Assembly (NCBI GenBank): GCA_035507035.1
Contig: DATJOJ010000035.1
Span: 215,429 to 279,428 of the forward strand
Direction: 5' to 3'
Source: DATJOJ01 sp035507035
GTDB lineage: Bacteria; Acidobacteriota; Terriglobia; Terriglobales; Acidobacteriaceae
Length of the DNA: 64,000 nucleotides
Part shown: positions 31,565 to 40,080 of the stretch, piece after piece
How positions within the stretch are numbered: the first letter of the stretch is position 1
Layout of the letters: each line of letters opens with the position of its first letter
The notes under the pieces: generated by a model
What the model saw: only the letters and a program-made list of their open reading frames with translations
What the model was told of the DNA's origin: nothing
The model's database searches: none
Program-made: the position numbers and the translations under genes

Positions 31565-34081
31565 TCAGCTCGTGAGCTTGCTCACCGTGCTTTGCAATTC
31601 TTGCGCAATCCACTGCGGATCGCTGTCCGGAGAAAATTGAACCGGAGCGCCAATTGTTACCCTAATCTGGCCCGGCCAGGCGAATTTCTTTCCCGCTCGT
31701 TTGATCTCAAATAGCCCGTCTATCCGCATGGGCACGATGGGAATTCGCAAATTATTCGCCAACAACCCGATCCCGGCGCGAAACGGTCGCAGCTTGCCAT
31801 CCAGAGTATGATGGCCTTCTGGGAAAACCAGCACGCTATAGCCTCGATCCACGCACTCCCCCGCATAGGCAAAGCTCTCGCGGAAGGCTGCTTCGCGCGG
31901 CAGAGGAAAGAGATTGAGCAACGACACTCCTAGAAACCACCTTGTCCGATCGTAGAGACGCAAGAACACGTTCCGCGTCGTCGGCGGCGTGCGCAAAATC
32001 TCGAGCGCTTCCCCTCCCGTCGCGATCGCCAGCTTATGCCGAAGATGTGCTGGCAAAGCGGTTAAGACGAATCCCGGATCGATGTCGTCGATGTGATTGC
32101 AAATTACGAGTACCGGCCCCCGCACATTGCGCACGTTTTCTCGTCCTCTCACTCGTGGCCATCCCAACAATAAAACCGAGGGCCGCAGCAGCGCATAATG
32201 CACGATCGTGCGAACCGATCTAATCGCCCAACCTAGCGCCCAGCGCGGATAGTGGTATCTGGCCGCCTGCGGAATATCGCCGCGCAGCATGCGGTCAAGA
32301 TCGCCGACCGTCTTGAGAGCCGCAAACCGGGTCTCCGAAAGATCTACCTGATACCGATCTTCGAGCGCGCTCATCAATGCGACTCGATCCAGTGAGCTGA
32401 GATTCAGGTCGGTGTCGAGGTTTGCGTTCGCCGAGAGTTCTTTGGGCATCCGCCCTGTCACCCGTCGCATGAGCTCCGCCATCGAACTCGCACTCACTTG
32501 CTTGCCCGATAACTGCGCTAAGGCTGTCTGTTGAATAAGGTTTCTTCGTGGTTTCTGGGTAGCGGTCCGCGGGAAGTCTTCTTCCTTCCACACCAGCCAA
32601 TGATTCATTCGCTGATACTCTGCCAAGCCTTCATTGGCCCTCTGCACGACAGCCGCAGGCTGCTCTGCCCCGTCGCGAAGAATGACTACGGCGCAGGGCT
32701 CAGCATTTCCATCTCGCGGCAAGCCGACTACAATTGCGTCCTTCACCTCCGGTTGGCGCCGGAGGGCCGTCTCCAGATCTTCTGCATAAACGTTCATTCC
32801 TGCCGGCGTGACCAGAACTTCTTTCTTCCGACCCTTGAAATAAAGATTGCCGGCGGCATCGAGTTCGCCGATATCGCCCGTTCCATACCATCCCTCGTTG
32901 CCGGAGACCGGTTGCTGGCCATTTCCGGTCCAATAGGAGGACGCCACGCCCCCTCCGCGCACCAGAATCTCTCCGTCGGACGCCAGTTTGACTTCGCGTC
33001 CAGGCAGCACTTTGCCAATCGATCCCTTGCCCAAACGAAACGGATGGTTCACGCTGACCAGCGAAGTCGTCTCGGTCAATCCGTACCCTTGAATTACCGC
33101 GTAGCCGAGCCGGTCCCAAAATTCCTCGGTCGTGCGATCGAGGGCCGCGCCACCCGAAATAAAAGCCCAGAACTTCCATCCGAATCGTCGGCGGATGCGG
33201 CGGAAAATCCACCATCGGCGGAGGAAATGCCGATTTTTCGAGGACTGGAATTTCTCCCGAAATTGCTCGACGGAACCCTCTGCTTCCAGGTCCATCTCGA
33301 TCTTCTCTTTTAGCGATTGCAGCATGCGCGGCACGGCGACCAGGACAGAAACGCGCTCCCGCCGAATGGTGTTCAACACCGCGGCGGGTTTCAGGGTGTC
33401 ATGAAAAATTACTGTTCCGCCCATCAGTTGAGGCAAGAAGATCGCAAGGAATTGGCCAAAAACGTGGCTCAGCGGCAACAGATTCAGAAAGCGAACCGGA
33501 TGCACAAACCGCTCGTACTTGAGGTATTTCTCGATCTCAGAGTCAAGCGGCGCGACATTCGCCAGGACATTTCCATGCGTGATTACAACCCCTTTAGGTT
33601 CGGCCGTCGTGCCCGAAGTAAACACAATTTCGAGCGGATCGGAGAGCGTGATATCGGCGGCTGGATAGGATTCACCAGAGTGTTTCGTCAGCAAATCGGC
33701 CAAATTTTCCAAGACCAGCGAATCGACATTGGCTTGTGAGTGCTGCCGTGAACACACCACTAACCTGGCACGCACTTGTCCATAAACCCGTGCACCGAAA
33801 TCCTCGGTAGCGATGTCATCCAGAGGCACCACTACGACCCCGCGCAGCGCGCATCCCAGAAAAACCGCCACCCACTCGGCAGAATTCGCCCCCCAGAGGA
33901 GAACGCTTTCGCCCTGGCCAATCCCGCGCACTTCCAATTCGCGAGCAAACTGAAATGCTGTTTCGGCAACCTGCCGATACGACCATCGCACGGTGCGATA
34001 CCCTCGGCGCTGCACAAAAGCGATTTCATTCCCGCGGCGCAGGAATTCCGGCACGAACTCGGCAAGGGAGCTGCGCTCCAT
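31565..34081 (-). CDS. Acyl-AMP ligase / acyl carrier / acyltransferase fusion
   Basis: An 838-residue three-part enzyme. Residues 1-510 are an AMP-binding acyl ligase (P-loop TSGTTAEPKG near 155-164, then YGLTETTSLV, the GWYGTGDIGELDAAGNLYFK region and GRKKEVLV). Residues ~530-600 are an acyl-carrier domain whose attachment site is LSSLDRVAL (S563), with Ser in place of the usual Asp before it. From ~640 a PlsC-type acyltransferase has NHIDDID (H663, D668) and the FPEG motif (753-756). Together these could activate a fatty acid, load it on the built-in carrier and transfer it to a lysophospholipid. E. coli Aas joins ligase and acyltransferase in the reverse order and lacks the carrier. It lies just upstream of pyrR on the same strand. 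Confidence 0.9.
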   Translation of the reverse strand: MERSSLAEFVPEFLRRGNEIAFVQRRGYRTVRWSYRQVAETAFQFARELEVRGIGQGESVLLWGANSAEWVAVFLGCALRGVVVVPLDDIATEDFGARVYGQVRARLVVCSRQHSQANVDSLVLENLADLLTKHSGESYPAADITLSDPLEIVFTSGTTAEPKGVVITHGNVLANVAPLDSEIEKYLKYERFVHPVRFLNLLPLSHVFGQFLAIFLPQLMGGTVIFHDTLKPAAVLNTIRRERVSVLVAVPRMLQSLKEKIEMDLEAEGSVEQFREKFQSSKNRHFLRRWWIFRRIRRRFGWKFWAFISGGAALDRTTEEFWDRLGYAVIQGYGLTETTSLVSVNHPFRLGKGSIGKVLPGREVKLASDGEILVRGGGVASSYWTGNGQQPVSGNEGWYGTGDIGELDAAGNLYFKGRKKEVLVTPAGMNVYAEDLETALRRQPEVKDAIVVGLPRDGNAEPCAVVILRDGAEQPAAVVQRANEGLAEYQRMNHWLVWKEEDFPRTATQKPRRNLIQQTALAQLSGKQVSASSMAELMRRVTGRMPKELSANANLDTDLNLSSLDRVALMSALEDRYQVDLSETRFAALKTVGDLDRMLRGDIPQAARYHYPRWALGWAIRSVRTIVHYALLRPSVLLLGWPRVRGRENVRNVRGPVLVICNHIDDIDPGFVLTALPAHLRHKLAIATGGEALEILRTPPTTRNVFLRLYDRTRWFLGVSLLNLFPLPREAAFRESFAYAGECVDRGYSVLVFPEGHHTLDGKLRPFRAGIGLLANNLRIPIVPMRIDGLFEIKRAGKKFAWPGQIRVTIGAPVQFSPDSDPQWIAQELQSTVSKLTS

Positions 34082-34423
34082 GAATGCAAGGGTAGCGCAT
34101 TCAAGAGTTTTGCGAGTTTTCGGCCGTTGCCCCTTGATTTTCTCAGGGATGCTTGAATAAAATGCCGACTTCTCGACGCTGAGACAAGATGTTTGTTGAG
34201 GATTCGTTCGCGGAACTCCCCGCGCGGAGGGATCAGTCGATGAGTATTGTTGTCTGGACAGTATTGCGCAAGTTGCCTAAGCCTGCTTTGCTGGCGGTGT
34301 TCGTCTTCTTCCTTACCGCCATGGCACGGGCCTAAGAATTTTCGCGGATTTCCTAGTTTGGATTTCCCATTTCATCGCAAGAGCAGAATGCGTCCGCGCC
34401 ATTCGCGAAGCACGGACGCCACG
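34082..34423. other. Intergenic region between divergent and convergent genes
   Basis: This 342-nt stretch holds the upstream region of the acyl-ligase fusion (TACCCT lies 7 nt before its ATG) and the downstream region of the sigma-factor operon. The only candidate gene is the 31-codon open frame at 34240-34335. No repeat element was recognised. Confidence 0.4.
34240..34335 (+). CDS. Candidate 31-residue membrane or signal-like peptide
   Basis: A short open frame with an ATG preceded by GAGGGAT and a product ending in AMARA. The sequence has a basic start (RKLPKP) and a hydrophobic core (LLAVFVFFLTAM), which looks exactly like a signal peptide with nothing after it. It may be a small membrane peptide, the remnant of a decayed secreted protein, or chance. 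Confidence 0.25.
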   Translation: MSIVVWTVLRKLPKPALLAVFVFFLTAMARA

Positions 34424-34966
34424 TTATTTCAGCTTTGTGACCGTCACTTCTAGCTGAAACTGCCGCTTCGAGTTGGGATCGTCGACACTGCCTATAACCG
34501 TGGGTCGGCCCGGAACCACCACTGTGCTGGCGTTGATCCGCATTTGGCGCAGTACGGGCATGCTGTTGCCGCGATTAGCCTGGTCAGGGCTCGCGAAACT
34601 GCTGATCTCGGCACGAACCTCCAGCGGCAGGCCGTTATCACGCTCTCTTACTCCCGCCCAGATGTTTGTCCCCAAGTCGATATATTGCATCTCGCCTTGT
34701 TTTACCTCAACCGGAACCCGCGTTCCGATCTTGAGGTCATTGTGATCGCCGGCATTTAAGTTCAGAGAATACTGCCGGGTGTTGATCTTCTTGCCATCCT
34801 CAATCTCACTGATGGTGAAATCGAGACGATACGGAGTGATCGGCTTTTCCTGTACTTCTGTCTGCTGCTTTGGTTCCGATTTGTCCTGAGCGCGGCTCAC
34901 CGGCACGCTCCAGAAGAGCGTAATGACAAGAAACTTAGCAACACTGACCACGATACTTTTCTTCAT
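34424..34966 (-). CDS. Secreted protein of unknown function, sigma operon
   Basis: A protein of 180 residues with a signal peptide (MKKSIVVSVAKFLVITLFWS, cleavage near SRAQ). The mature part is beta-rich, with PYRLDFTISEIEDGKKINTR and the phrase GTRVPVEVKQGEMQYIDLGT; no family is recognised. The ATG at 34966 has GAGGAG 6 nt upstream, which rules out the longer upstream start. It is the third gene of a minus-strand set with an ECF sigma factor and its likely anti-sigma factor, and the spacing to the second gene is about 10 nt, so it is probably in the same transcript. Confidence 0.75.
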   Translation of the reverse strand: MKKSIVVSVAKFLVITLFWSVPVSRAQDKSEPKQQTEVQEKPITPYRLDFTISEIEDGKKINTRQYSLNLNAGDHNDLKIGTRVPVEVKQGEMQYIDLGTNIWAGVRERDNGLPLEVRAEISSFASPDQANRGNSMPVLRQMRINASTVVVPGRPTVIGSVDDPNSKRQFQLEVTVTKLK

Positions 34967-34976
34967 TGGATTCTCC

Positions 34977-35543
34977 TCATTGATTCTGTAAGTCTGAACT
35001 TGGTGGCTCGCTGCCCGGCTGCTCAAGCATTTCCTGCCGGTCGAGTTCGGTTTGTGCTCGTGCCATCAGAGTCGCCTCTCGCGGGAATTGCTGGATGTAA
35101 CGCGCCAACATTTGTTCTTGCTCGCTCAACGGTTCTGGCGATGGGAATTGCTCCCTCTTTTCACTGACGAACTCGACTCCCACGTGCCGGTGAGGCCGAG
35201 GCATGCGAGCTCGTATTCCCCCGGTTGTGGCTTGCTGCTTCGTCTGACCTGGCTCTGGCCCCTTCACTTCGACTGAAGCAACGATTTCCCTGGCGACTGG
35301 CGCGTGCGTCTTGCGACGATTCAATCGCACCAGAAACATGCCAACTGTGATCATCGCAATGGCCGTTAAGGCTCCGACCGCCGGCCACCACTGCCATCCC
35401 CGCGAAGCCGCGCGTTCACGCTCGATTCGCAAGCTAGCCAACACGCGATTCTCCAGCCCCGCACGCGGCTCAGCTTGCCCGTACTGCTTCAGTGCCGCAT
35501 CCAGCCATTCCTCGTCGAATCGTTCTCGGCTATTCGGCTCCAT
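34977..35543 (-). CDS. Single-pass membrane protein, probable anti-sigma factor
   Basis: A protein of 188 residues with an N-terminal acidic helical region (MEPNSRERFDEEWLDAALKQ), one membrane helix (around 50-72, WWPAVGALTAIAMITVGMFL) and a Pro/Glu/Gln-rich extracytoplasmic part. It overlaps the sigma factor gene by 14 nt, and this placement and topology match anti-sigma factors of ECF sigmas. The zinc-type HxxxCxxC signature is absent, so the assignment is by context, not motif. Confidence 0.65.
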   Translation of the reverse strand: MEPNSRERFDEEWLDAALKQYGQAEPRAGLENRVLASLRIERERAASRGWQWWPAVGALTAIAMITVGMFLVRLNRRKTHAPVAREIVASVEVKGPEPGQTKQQATTGGIRARMPRPHRHVGVEFVSEKREQFPSPEPLSEQEQMLARYIQQFPREATLMARAQTELDRQEMLEQPGSEPPSSDLQNQ

Positions 35544-36123
35544 GTTTTCCTTCCAAAAAAGCGGTCAGCTTATCGCGCAGAATTTGACGTGCGCGAAACA
35601 ACCTGGAGCGCACGGCAGCTTCATTCATTCCCAGCACTGCAGCGATATCGGCTGGCGTCATTTCTTCCACGGTCGAGAGCGTTAGCGGGTCGCGCAAGTT
35701 GCCAGGCAACGCGGCGATCAGAGTCTGCAACACTCGCCTCATCTCTCCGCTGAGCAGAAGCTGGTCAGCTGAGATTTCCGAAGAGCGGAGTTGCGCGATC
35801 GATACCGCCATTTCATCGAAAGCAATTTCATTCACCTTGCGTCGGCGCTCAATCGCCGTGCGCCATGCGACTCGTGCCAGCCAGGTCTTTTGCTCCTGCA
35901 CTCCATCAAGCGCGCGCCGGTAGCGCAGGACGCGGAGAAATGTTTCCTGCGTGGCATCTTCAGCGTCATGATGATTGCGGAGCACCGAGTAGGCGATGCG
36001 GTAAACGAGCCGGGCGTGCTCCCGAACCGCGAGTTCCAGCTTGTCATCCGTATCCACTTGCGCTGCCGGGATGGCTTGGCTCACAATCACTTGTTCCGCT
36101 ACCACTCGCAGCTCCTCAGACAT
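35530..36123 (-). CDS. ECF-type RNA polymerase sigma factor
   Basis: A 197-residue sigma-70 family protein of the ECF group. Region 2 runs from about 30 to 100 (LVYRIAYSVLRNHHDAEDAT ... ETFLRVLRYR), and region 4 is the helix-turn-helix near 150-185 (EEMTPADIAAVLGMNEAAV, RSRLFRARQILRDKL). No region 3 or long extensions are present. It is co-transcribed with a single-pass membrane protein, overlapping by 14 nt, and a secreted protein, a layout expected for an envelope-stress or extracytoplasmic signal. The target genes are unknown. Confidence 0.93.
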   Translation of the reverse strand: MSEELRVVAEQVIVSQAIPAAQVDTDDKLELAVREHARLVYRIAYSVLRNHHDAEDATQETFLRVLRYRRALDGVQEQKTWLARVAWRTAIERRRKVNEIAFDEMAVSIAQLRSSEISADQLLLSGEMRRVLQTLIAALPGNLRDPLTLSTVEEMTPADIAAVLGMNEAAVRSRLFRARQILRDKLTAFLEGKHGAE

Positions 36124-36230
36124 GAAGACCGCTACTCCGCCGAGTTTGTTCGGAAATCTTTTGGGAGAACGGTAGAGAAGGAGCCATCTTGCGGGCGGAT
36201 GCAGGCCTGATTCAGTAAAGGCAGTTCAGG

Positions 36231-36755
36231 TTATTGACTTTGCGGGCGGGCAGGATCGGATGGGTCGGTTGTCTTGGATGGTGGCGCGATCGGGTGACCC
36301 GCCTGAGGAGCGCTCGTCATGGCGCTTTCCGGATTCAGCAAATGCTGCTGATCCGGTCCCAGTCCCAGCTTGATCAAAGCACGGGAGTCGGGAGTGGTTT
36401 TGGATTGCCACCCGTTGTCGGCTTGAAATTTCTGCATCGCCTGTTGAGTGGCGGCGTCCCAATTGCCTGTAACTTTGCCGGTTAGATAATGCTCACGGAT
36501 CAGCGCTTCTTGAATCTGCGTGGCTCGCTCAGAGTCTATTTTCTGCTGTCCTTTTTTTCGCGAAGCAGAGGTCTTTGACTTCTTGCCTTTGCGGCTGGAA
36601 TGACTGCTCTTTGTGGAGTGGTGCGCCGAGCTCTTAGCTGTGGTCTTTTGCGGGGTGCTGGTAGCGCTTTCCGTGCCCGCCGCAAAACAGAGCACTGCCG
36701 CCAATGCCAAAGCGGCTATGCTAAGTCTTCCGATGTAAGCACAGATAGGACGCAA
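36231..36755 (-). CDS. Secreted peptidoglycan-binding-domain protein
   Basis: A protein of 174 residues with a signal peptide (cleavage near SATS). A long Ser/Thr/Lys/His-rich low-complexity basic segment (about 30-75) follows, then a PG_binding_1 domain: QIQEALIREHYLTGKVTGNW, DAATQQAMQKFQADNGW and SRALIKLGLGP. The Pro-rich C-terminus is probably disordered. The basic segment may bind the cell wall or nucleic acid. The gene stands between the sigma factor and the HtrA-like protease, on the same strand as both. Confidence 0.85.
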   Translation of the reverse strand: MRPICAYIGRLSIAALALAAVLCFAAGTESATSTPQKTTAKSSAHHSTKSSHSSRKGKKSKTSASRKKGQQKIDSERATQIQEALIREHYLTGKVTGNWDAATQQAMQKFQADNGWQSKTTPDSRALIKLGLGPDQQHLLNPESAMTSAPQAGHPIAPPSKTTDPSDPARPQSQ

Positions 36756-36835
36756 ACCGTCTCCTCTAGAACTGGCTGTAAGTATGATGCGGGATTCTAC
36801 AGCAACTCTGCCAGTCCCAAAGGTCTTTTGATTGG

Positions 36836-38416
36836 TTACGGAAGTGTGCCCGCCACGAAAACGGTCCCGTCCTGACGGCCCGGCCCACGCTGGCGGACCA
36901 GGAACACCACGTCCTGTCCGCTCTTCAGCCCGGCGACCACTTTGCTAAAGTCGCCTTCCGAATTCACCGCTTGCTTGTTGATCTCGAGAATGACGTCGCC
37001 GCGCGTGAGTCCAATGTCATCCGCAAACGAATTTGGCTTCACATCCTGGACAATCACGCCTTTGCCGGCAGGAATCTCCAGCCGATCTGCCACTTCGTTA
37101 CTCACGGGGCGCACGGTGACGCCAAGTTTTGCCTGCTTCGGTGCCTCTTCCTCAGTGCCTTCGTCTTCCTCGCCCAAACGAGTGGCAAACAGCTTGGCGC
37201 GGTCTGCGACAGTCACCTCGGCGTTCTGCTTCTTGCCGTTGCGAATGAGTCCCAAGTCCACTTTCGAACCCGGCTTGCGGCTGGCAATGTCAGCCACCAG
37301 TTCGTCACCATTCTTGACTTCCTTGCCGTCAACTGTGGTGATCGTGTCTCCTACTTTTAATCCGGCCTGGTCCGCAGGGGTTCCTGGGATAACATTGGAA
37401 ACCGTCACTCCGCTCGAAACGCCGTAGACTCGGGCGATCGCTGGATTTTCTTGCGCGGCGAATTCGATTCCGATCGATCCCCGGGAGACGCGGTGCTCGG
37501 GGCCGATGAGTTGGTTGTAAACCGAAACTACTGTGTTCGAAGGTAACGCGAAGCCGACACCCGCATATGCGTTGGTGTCGGTCAGAATCGCGGTGTTAAT
37601 TCCGATGACTTCCCCGGCCATATTGACCAGCGGCCCGCCAGAGTTGCCCGGATTAATCGCCGCATCGGTCTGAATGAACGATTGAAATTGCCGGTTGGGA
37701 ACAATATTACGCCCTTTCGCTGAAACGATGCCCGCAGTGACCGTTTCCTGCAATCCAAATGGGCTGCCAACGGCAAGTACCCAATCTCCCACCTGCATGC
37801 TGTCCGAGTTGCCCAGTTTGGCGACCGGCAATGGCTTGTCCACGTCAATCTTGATGACCGCCAAGTCGGTTTCCTGATCAACGCCGATTACTTTCGCGTC
37901 ATGAAGGGTGCTGCCCGTATCGTCCTGCAGTCGAACGCGAACCCGATCCGCCTTCTCCACCACGTGCCGATTGGTAACGATGTAGCCCTTCCCGTCAACG
38001 ATCACGCCGGAGCCGAGAGAATGTTGGCGGATCGGCCCTTGGCTTCCCTGGTTGCCGAAAAAGCGGTCAAAGAAGTCGTCGAATGGGCTCTGATCATCGC
38101 CACTTCCGCCATTGTCATCATCCGGAGTACGAGAACGGCGATGCGGATTCTTGATCGTAGACTCGGTGTTGATGTTGACCACCGTGGGTTCCAATTGTTT
38201 GGCGATCTGCGAAAACTGATTGGAAAGCTGCTGAGGGGAGGGTACCGTCAGCGGAGTTGCCGCCTCGGAACTTTTTTTGCCTTCCTGGCCTCGCACTCCG
38301 TTGGAGACAACCGTGCCAATGAGGATCCCGACCGTCAGAGTGGCCAGAATGGTAAGACTATATGCAACTCGATGTGCCTTTATCCGGCCCCAGAAACCGC
38401 TTTCCTGCGCGTCCAT
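36836..38416 (-). CDS. HtrA/Deg-type periplasmic serine protease
   Basis: A 526-residue membrane-anchored (N-terminal helix, about 18-38) trypsin-like protease with two PDZ domains. The triad is H151 (TNRHVV), D184 (ETDLAVIK) and S259 (GNSGGPL). PDZ1 (about 305-395) contains VIPGTPADQAGLKVGDTITT, and PDZ2 (about 425-515) contains DVKPNSFADDIGLTRGDVIL. It degrades or refolds damaged envelope proteins. An Asp/Gly/Ser-rich loop (around 95-115) precedes the protease domain. degP/degQ/degS naming is not decided here. Confidence 0.95.
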   Translation of the reverse strand: MDAQESGFWGRIKAHRVAYSLTILATLTVGILIGTVVSNGVRGQEGKKSSEAATPLTVPSPQQLSNQFSQIAKQLEPTVVNINTESTIKNPHRRSRTPDDDNGGSGDDQSPFDDFFDRFFGNQGSQGPIRQHSLGSGVIVDGKGYIVTNRHVVEKADRVRVRLQDDTGSTLHDAKVIGVDQETDLAVIKIDVDKPLPVAKLGNSDSMQVGDWVLAVGSPFGLQETVTAGIVSAKGRNIVPNRQFQSFIQTDAAINPGNSGGPLVNMAGEVIGINTAILTDTNAYAGVGFALPSNTVVSVYNQLIGPEHRVSRGSIGIEFAAQENPAIARVYGVSSGVTVSNVIPGTPADQAGLKVGDTITTVDGKEVKNGDELVADIASRKPGSKVDLGLIRNGKKQNAEVTVADRAKLFATRLGEEDEGTEEEAPKQAKLGVTVRPVSNEVADRLEIPAGKGVIVQDVKPNSFADDIGLTRGDVILEINKQAVNSEGDFSKVVAGLKSGQDVVFLVRQRGPGRQDGTVFVAGTLP

Positions 38417-38565
38417 ACGTGAACTTCCTCCGATGTTGTCTTTGCCCTTCCAATTATATCGTTCGCACTGCGGAAGGCGAAAACGCTGGTGATTCTCTTG
38501 TGATTAGATGCCCAAGTAATGCGAAGGATAGGCATCCTCGGTAACCTGCTTGCTCTCCGTGTAGC

Positions 38566-39018
38566 CTACACGGCAACCGGTTTTTCGACGAAGATTTTAG
38601 GTTCCAGCTCAATTTTGCTCAGCAGTGAACGCGAGACCAGGCAAATGCGCTCCGCTTTTTCAAGCAGCCGCAGACCGAATTCCCGGCTTTCCTCGCGATA
38701 GACGATGAGCGACGGCTGGAGCGTGATCTTCGTGAAACGATATCCGCCACTCTCCCGTTCGACCAGACCGTCCGCCGTTACCTCGATTCCCTGAAATTCC
38801 AGCTTTGAAGCGTGCGCCACGGCTCTAAAAGTGGCGATGAAGCACGAGGTCACGCCGGCCAAGAGGAAGTGCTCAGGCGTCCAGACCCCGATTTCGCCGC
38901 CGAATTCCGGCGGGGCGGAAAAATGAATGATGCGCGGCGCGCCATGCTCAAGCTCCACAAAACTGCGGTCATGCTGATGAAATTGCGCGCTGGCGTGAAA
39001 GTGGTACTGGTTTTCCAT
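38566..39018 (-). CDS. OsmC/Ohr-family protein
   Basis: A protein of 150 residues in the OsmC/Ohr family of thiol peroxidases that reduce organic hydroperoxides. The two redox cysteines are C59 (GVTSCFIATF) and C126 (ERICLVSRSLL). The ATG at 39018 is supported by GGGGAG 8 nt upstream. The N-terminus is short, as in family members. It stands alone and diverges from the small Cys-rich protein gene that follows. Confidence 0.88.
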   Translation of the reverse strand: MENQYHFHASAQFHQHDRSFVELEHGAPRIIHFSAPPEFGGEIGVWTPEHFLLAGVTSCFIATFRAVAHASKLEFQGIEVTADGLVERESGGYRFTKITLQPSLIVYREESREFGLRLLEKAERICLVSRSLLSKIELEPKIFVEKPVAV

Positions 39019-39275
39019 GGCTGATCTCCCCGTGTTTTCATCTCCACCGTAGCAAACGGCTGCGTGCCCGGATGTGAATGCCGTCACTATGGTTGGTGAT
39101 GGGAAATTCCTCTGAGACTCTATCCTGCTGCAGTTCGACAACTTAGCTTTGTGATGAATGTCACCCGCGCAAGTGAGGGTGATCACGGCAGTGAGGTAAC
39201 GGTAAAGGCCAAAATAACCGCAATGTGGGTGGGGGGTTGCTATTTAGCGACGGCTCCGCCCCAGGGAGGCAACAC

Positions 39276-39677
39276 ATGTCCCAAGACAAACGCGATATTC
39301 TCGAAGTCCTCAAATTCGAGTTAAGCTTCCTTGAGCAAGGTGGCTACGGACGTTCGGTGCGCACTCCCTGGAAGCCGACTTCAGTCTTTCTCGATTCGCC
39401 CTCCTGCATCAACTTCAATGACTCGGGGAGGCCGCATCCCTGCAACGAATGCCTGCTTACCGACTTCGTTCCTCTGAAGTCACAGGAGGAACCGATCCCT
39501 TGCCATCACATTCCTCTCAACCTCCAAGGCGAGACGGTATACACGATGGAGCGGCAGCGGGAACAACAGGAACTGGAGGAGGCGGTGAAGGGCTGGCTGC
39601 GAGCGACCATTCAGCGCATTGAGCAGGACCGGGCGGCAAAAACGCAGAAGCAGGTCGCAGCGCAACCGTCGGCTTGA
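39276..39677 (+). CDS. Small Cys-rich protein, possible zinc binder
   Basis: A protein of 133 residues not assigned to a family. It has an acidic, helical N-terminus and then a run of ligand-like cysteines: SCINFND, PCNECLL and PCHHIPL. The C-terminal half is a charged helix (EQQELEEAVKGWLRATIQRI). A GGGAGG Shine-Dalgarno precedes the ATG. A second small Cys-rich gene begins 114 nt downstream on the same strand; a zinc or metal-binding role for both is inference. Confidence 0.7.
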   Translation: MSQDKRDILEVLKFELSFLEQGGYGRSVRTPWKPTSVFLDSPSCINFNDSGRPHPCNECLLTDFVPLKSQEEPIPCHHIPLNLQGETVYTMERQREQQELEEAVKGWLRATIQRIEQDRAAKTQKQVAAQPSA

Positions 39678-39790
39678 CGGGTTTGCGAACTTTGCAGCGC
39701 GAGCCTGCCAAAAAACATTCCAATTCGTTCCAGACGAGTTTTATAATTTGGGAACACTCAGGCTGTTGGAGAGCGGCAGCCGCTTACAAG

Positions 39791-40066
39791 GTGAGAAACT
39801 TCGTGCTCTCCAAGTGCGCGAACCCGGCGTGTTTTGCCCGCTTCCGCTATCTTCACGAGGGGCGGATCTTCAACGTTGAAATGAAATCAGGATCTGCCGA
39901 GCACTATACCCAACCGAGGATCGAACATTTCTGGTTGTGCGAAGGTTGCGCCCGCATGCTGAAAGTTGTTTGGGAGGGCGGCGCAGTCTCGACGCGGCCG
40001 CGATTCCTGGCCCTTCCATCCCCCCAACGCAAGGAACGGCCGGCGCAAGAGCGCGAGGTAGCATAA
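39791..40066 (+). CDS. Small zinc-ribbon-like protein
   Basis: A protein of 91 residues with the pair of motifs CANPACFARFRYLHEGRIF and WLCEGCARML, a CxxxxC/CxxC layout expected for a zinc ribbon. The GTG start is chosen because it begins the conserved MRNFVLSKC block; the longer upstream frame has no coding character. The C-terminal tail is basic and Pro-rich. Function unknown. It converges with the 40081 gene with 14 nt between stops. Confidence 0.65.
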   Translation: MRNFVLSKCANPACFARFRYLHEGRIFNVEMKSGSAEHYTQPRIEHFWLCEGCARMLKVVWEGGAVSTRPRFLALPSPQRKERPAQEREVA

Positions 40067-40080
40067 CGGGATACTTTTTC

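Noticed and set aside
33132..33404. Plus-strand frames opposite the acyl-ligase fusion
   Set aside because: Antisense to a full-length enzyme with intact motifs; no independent evidence.
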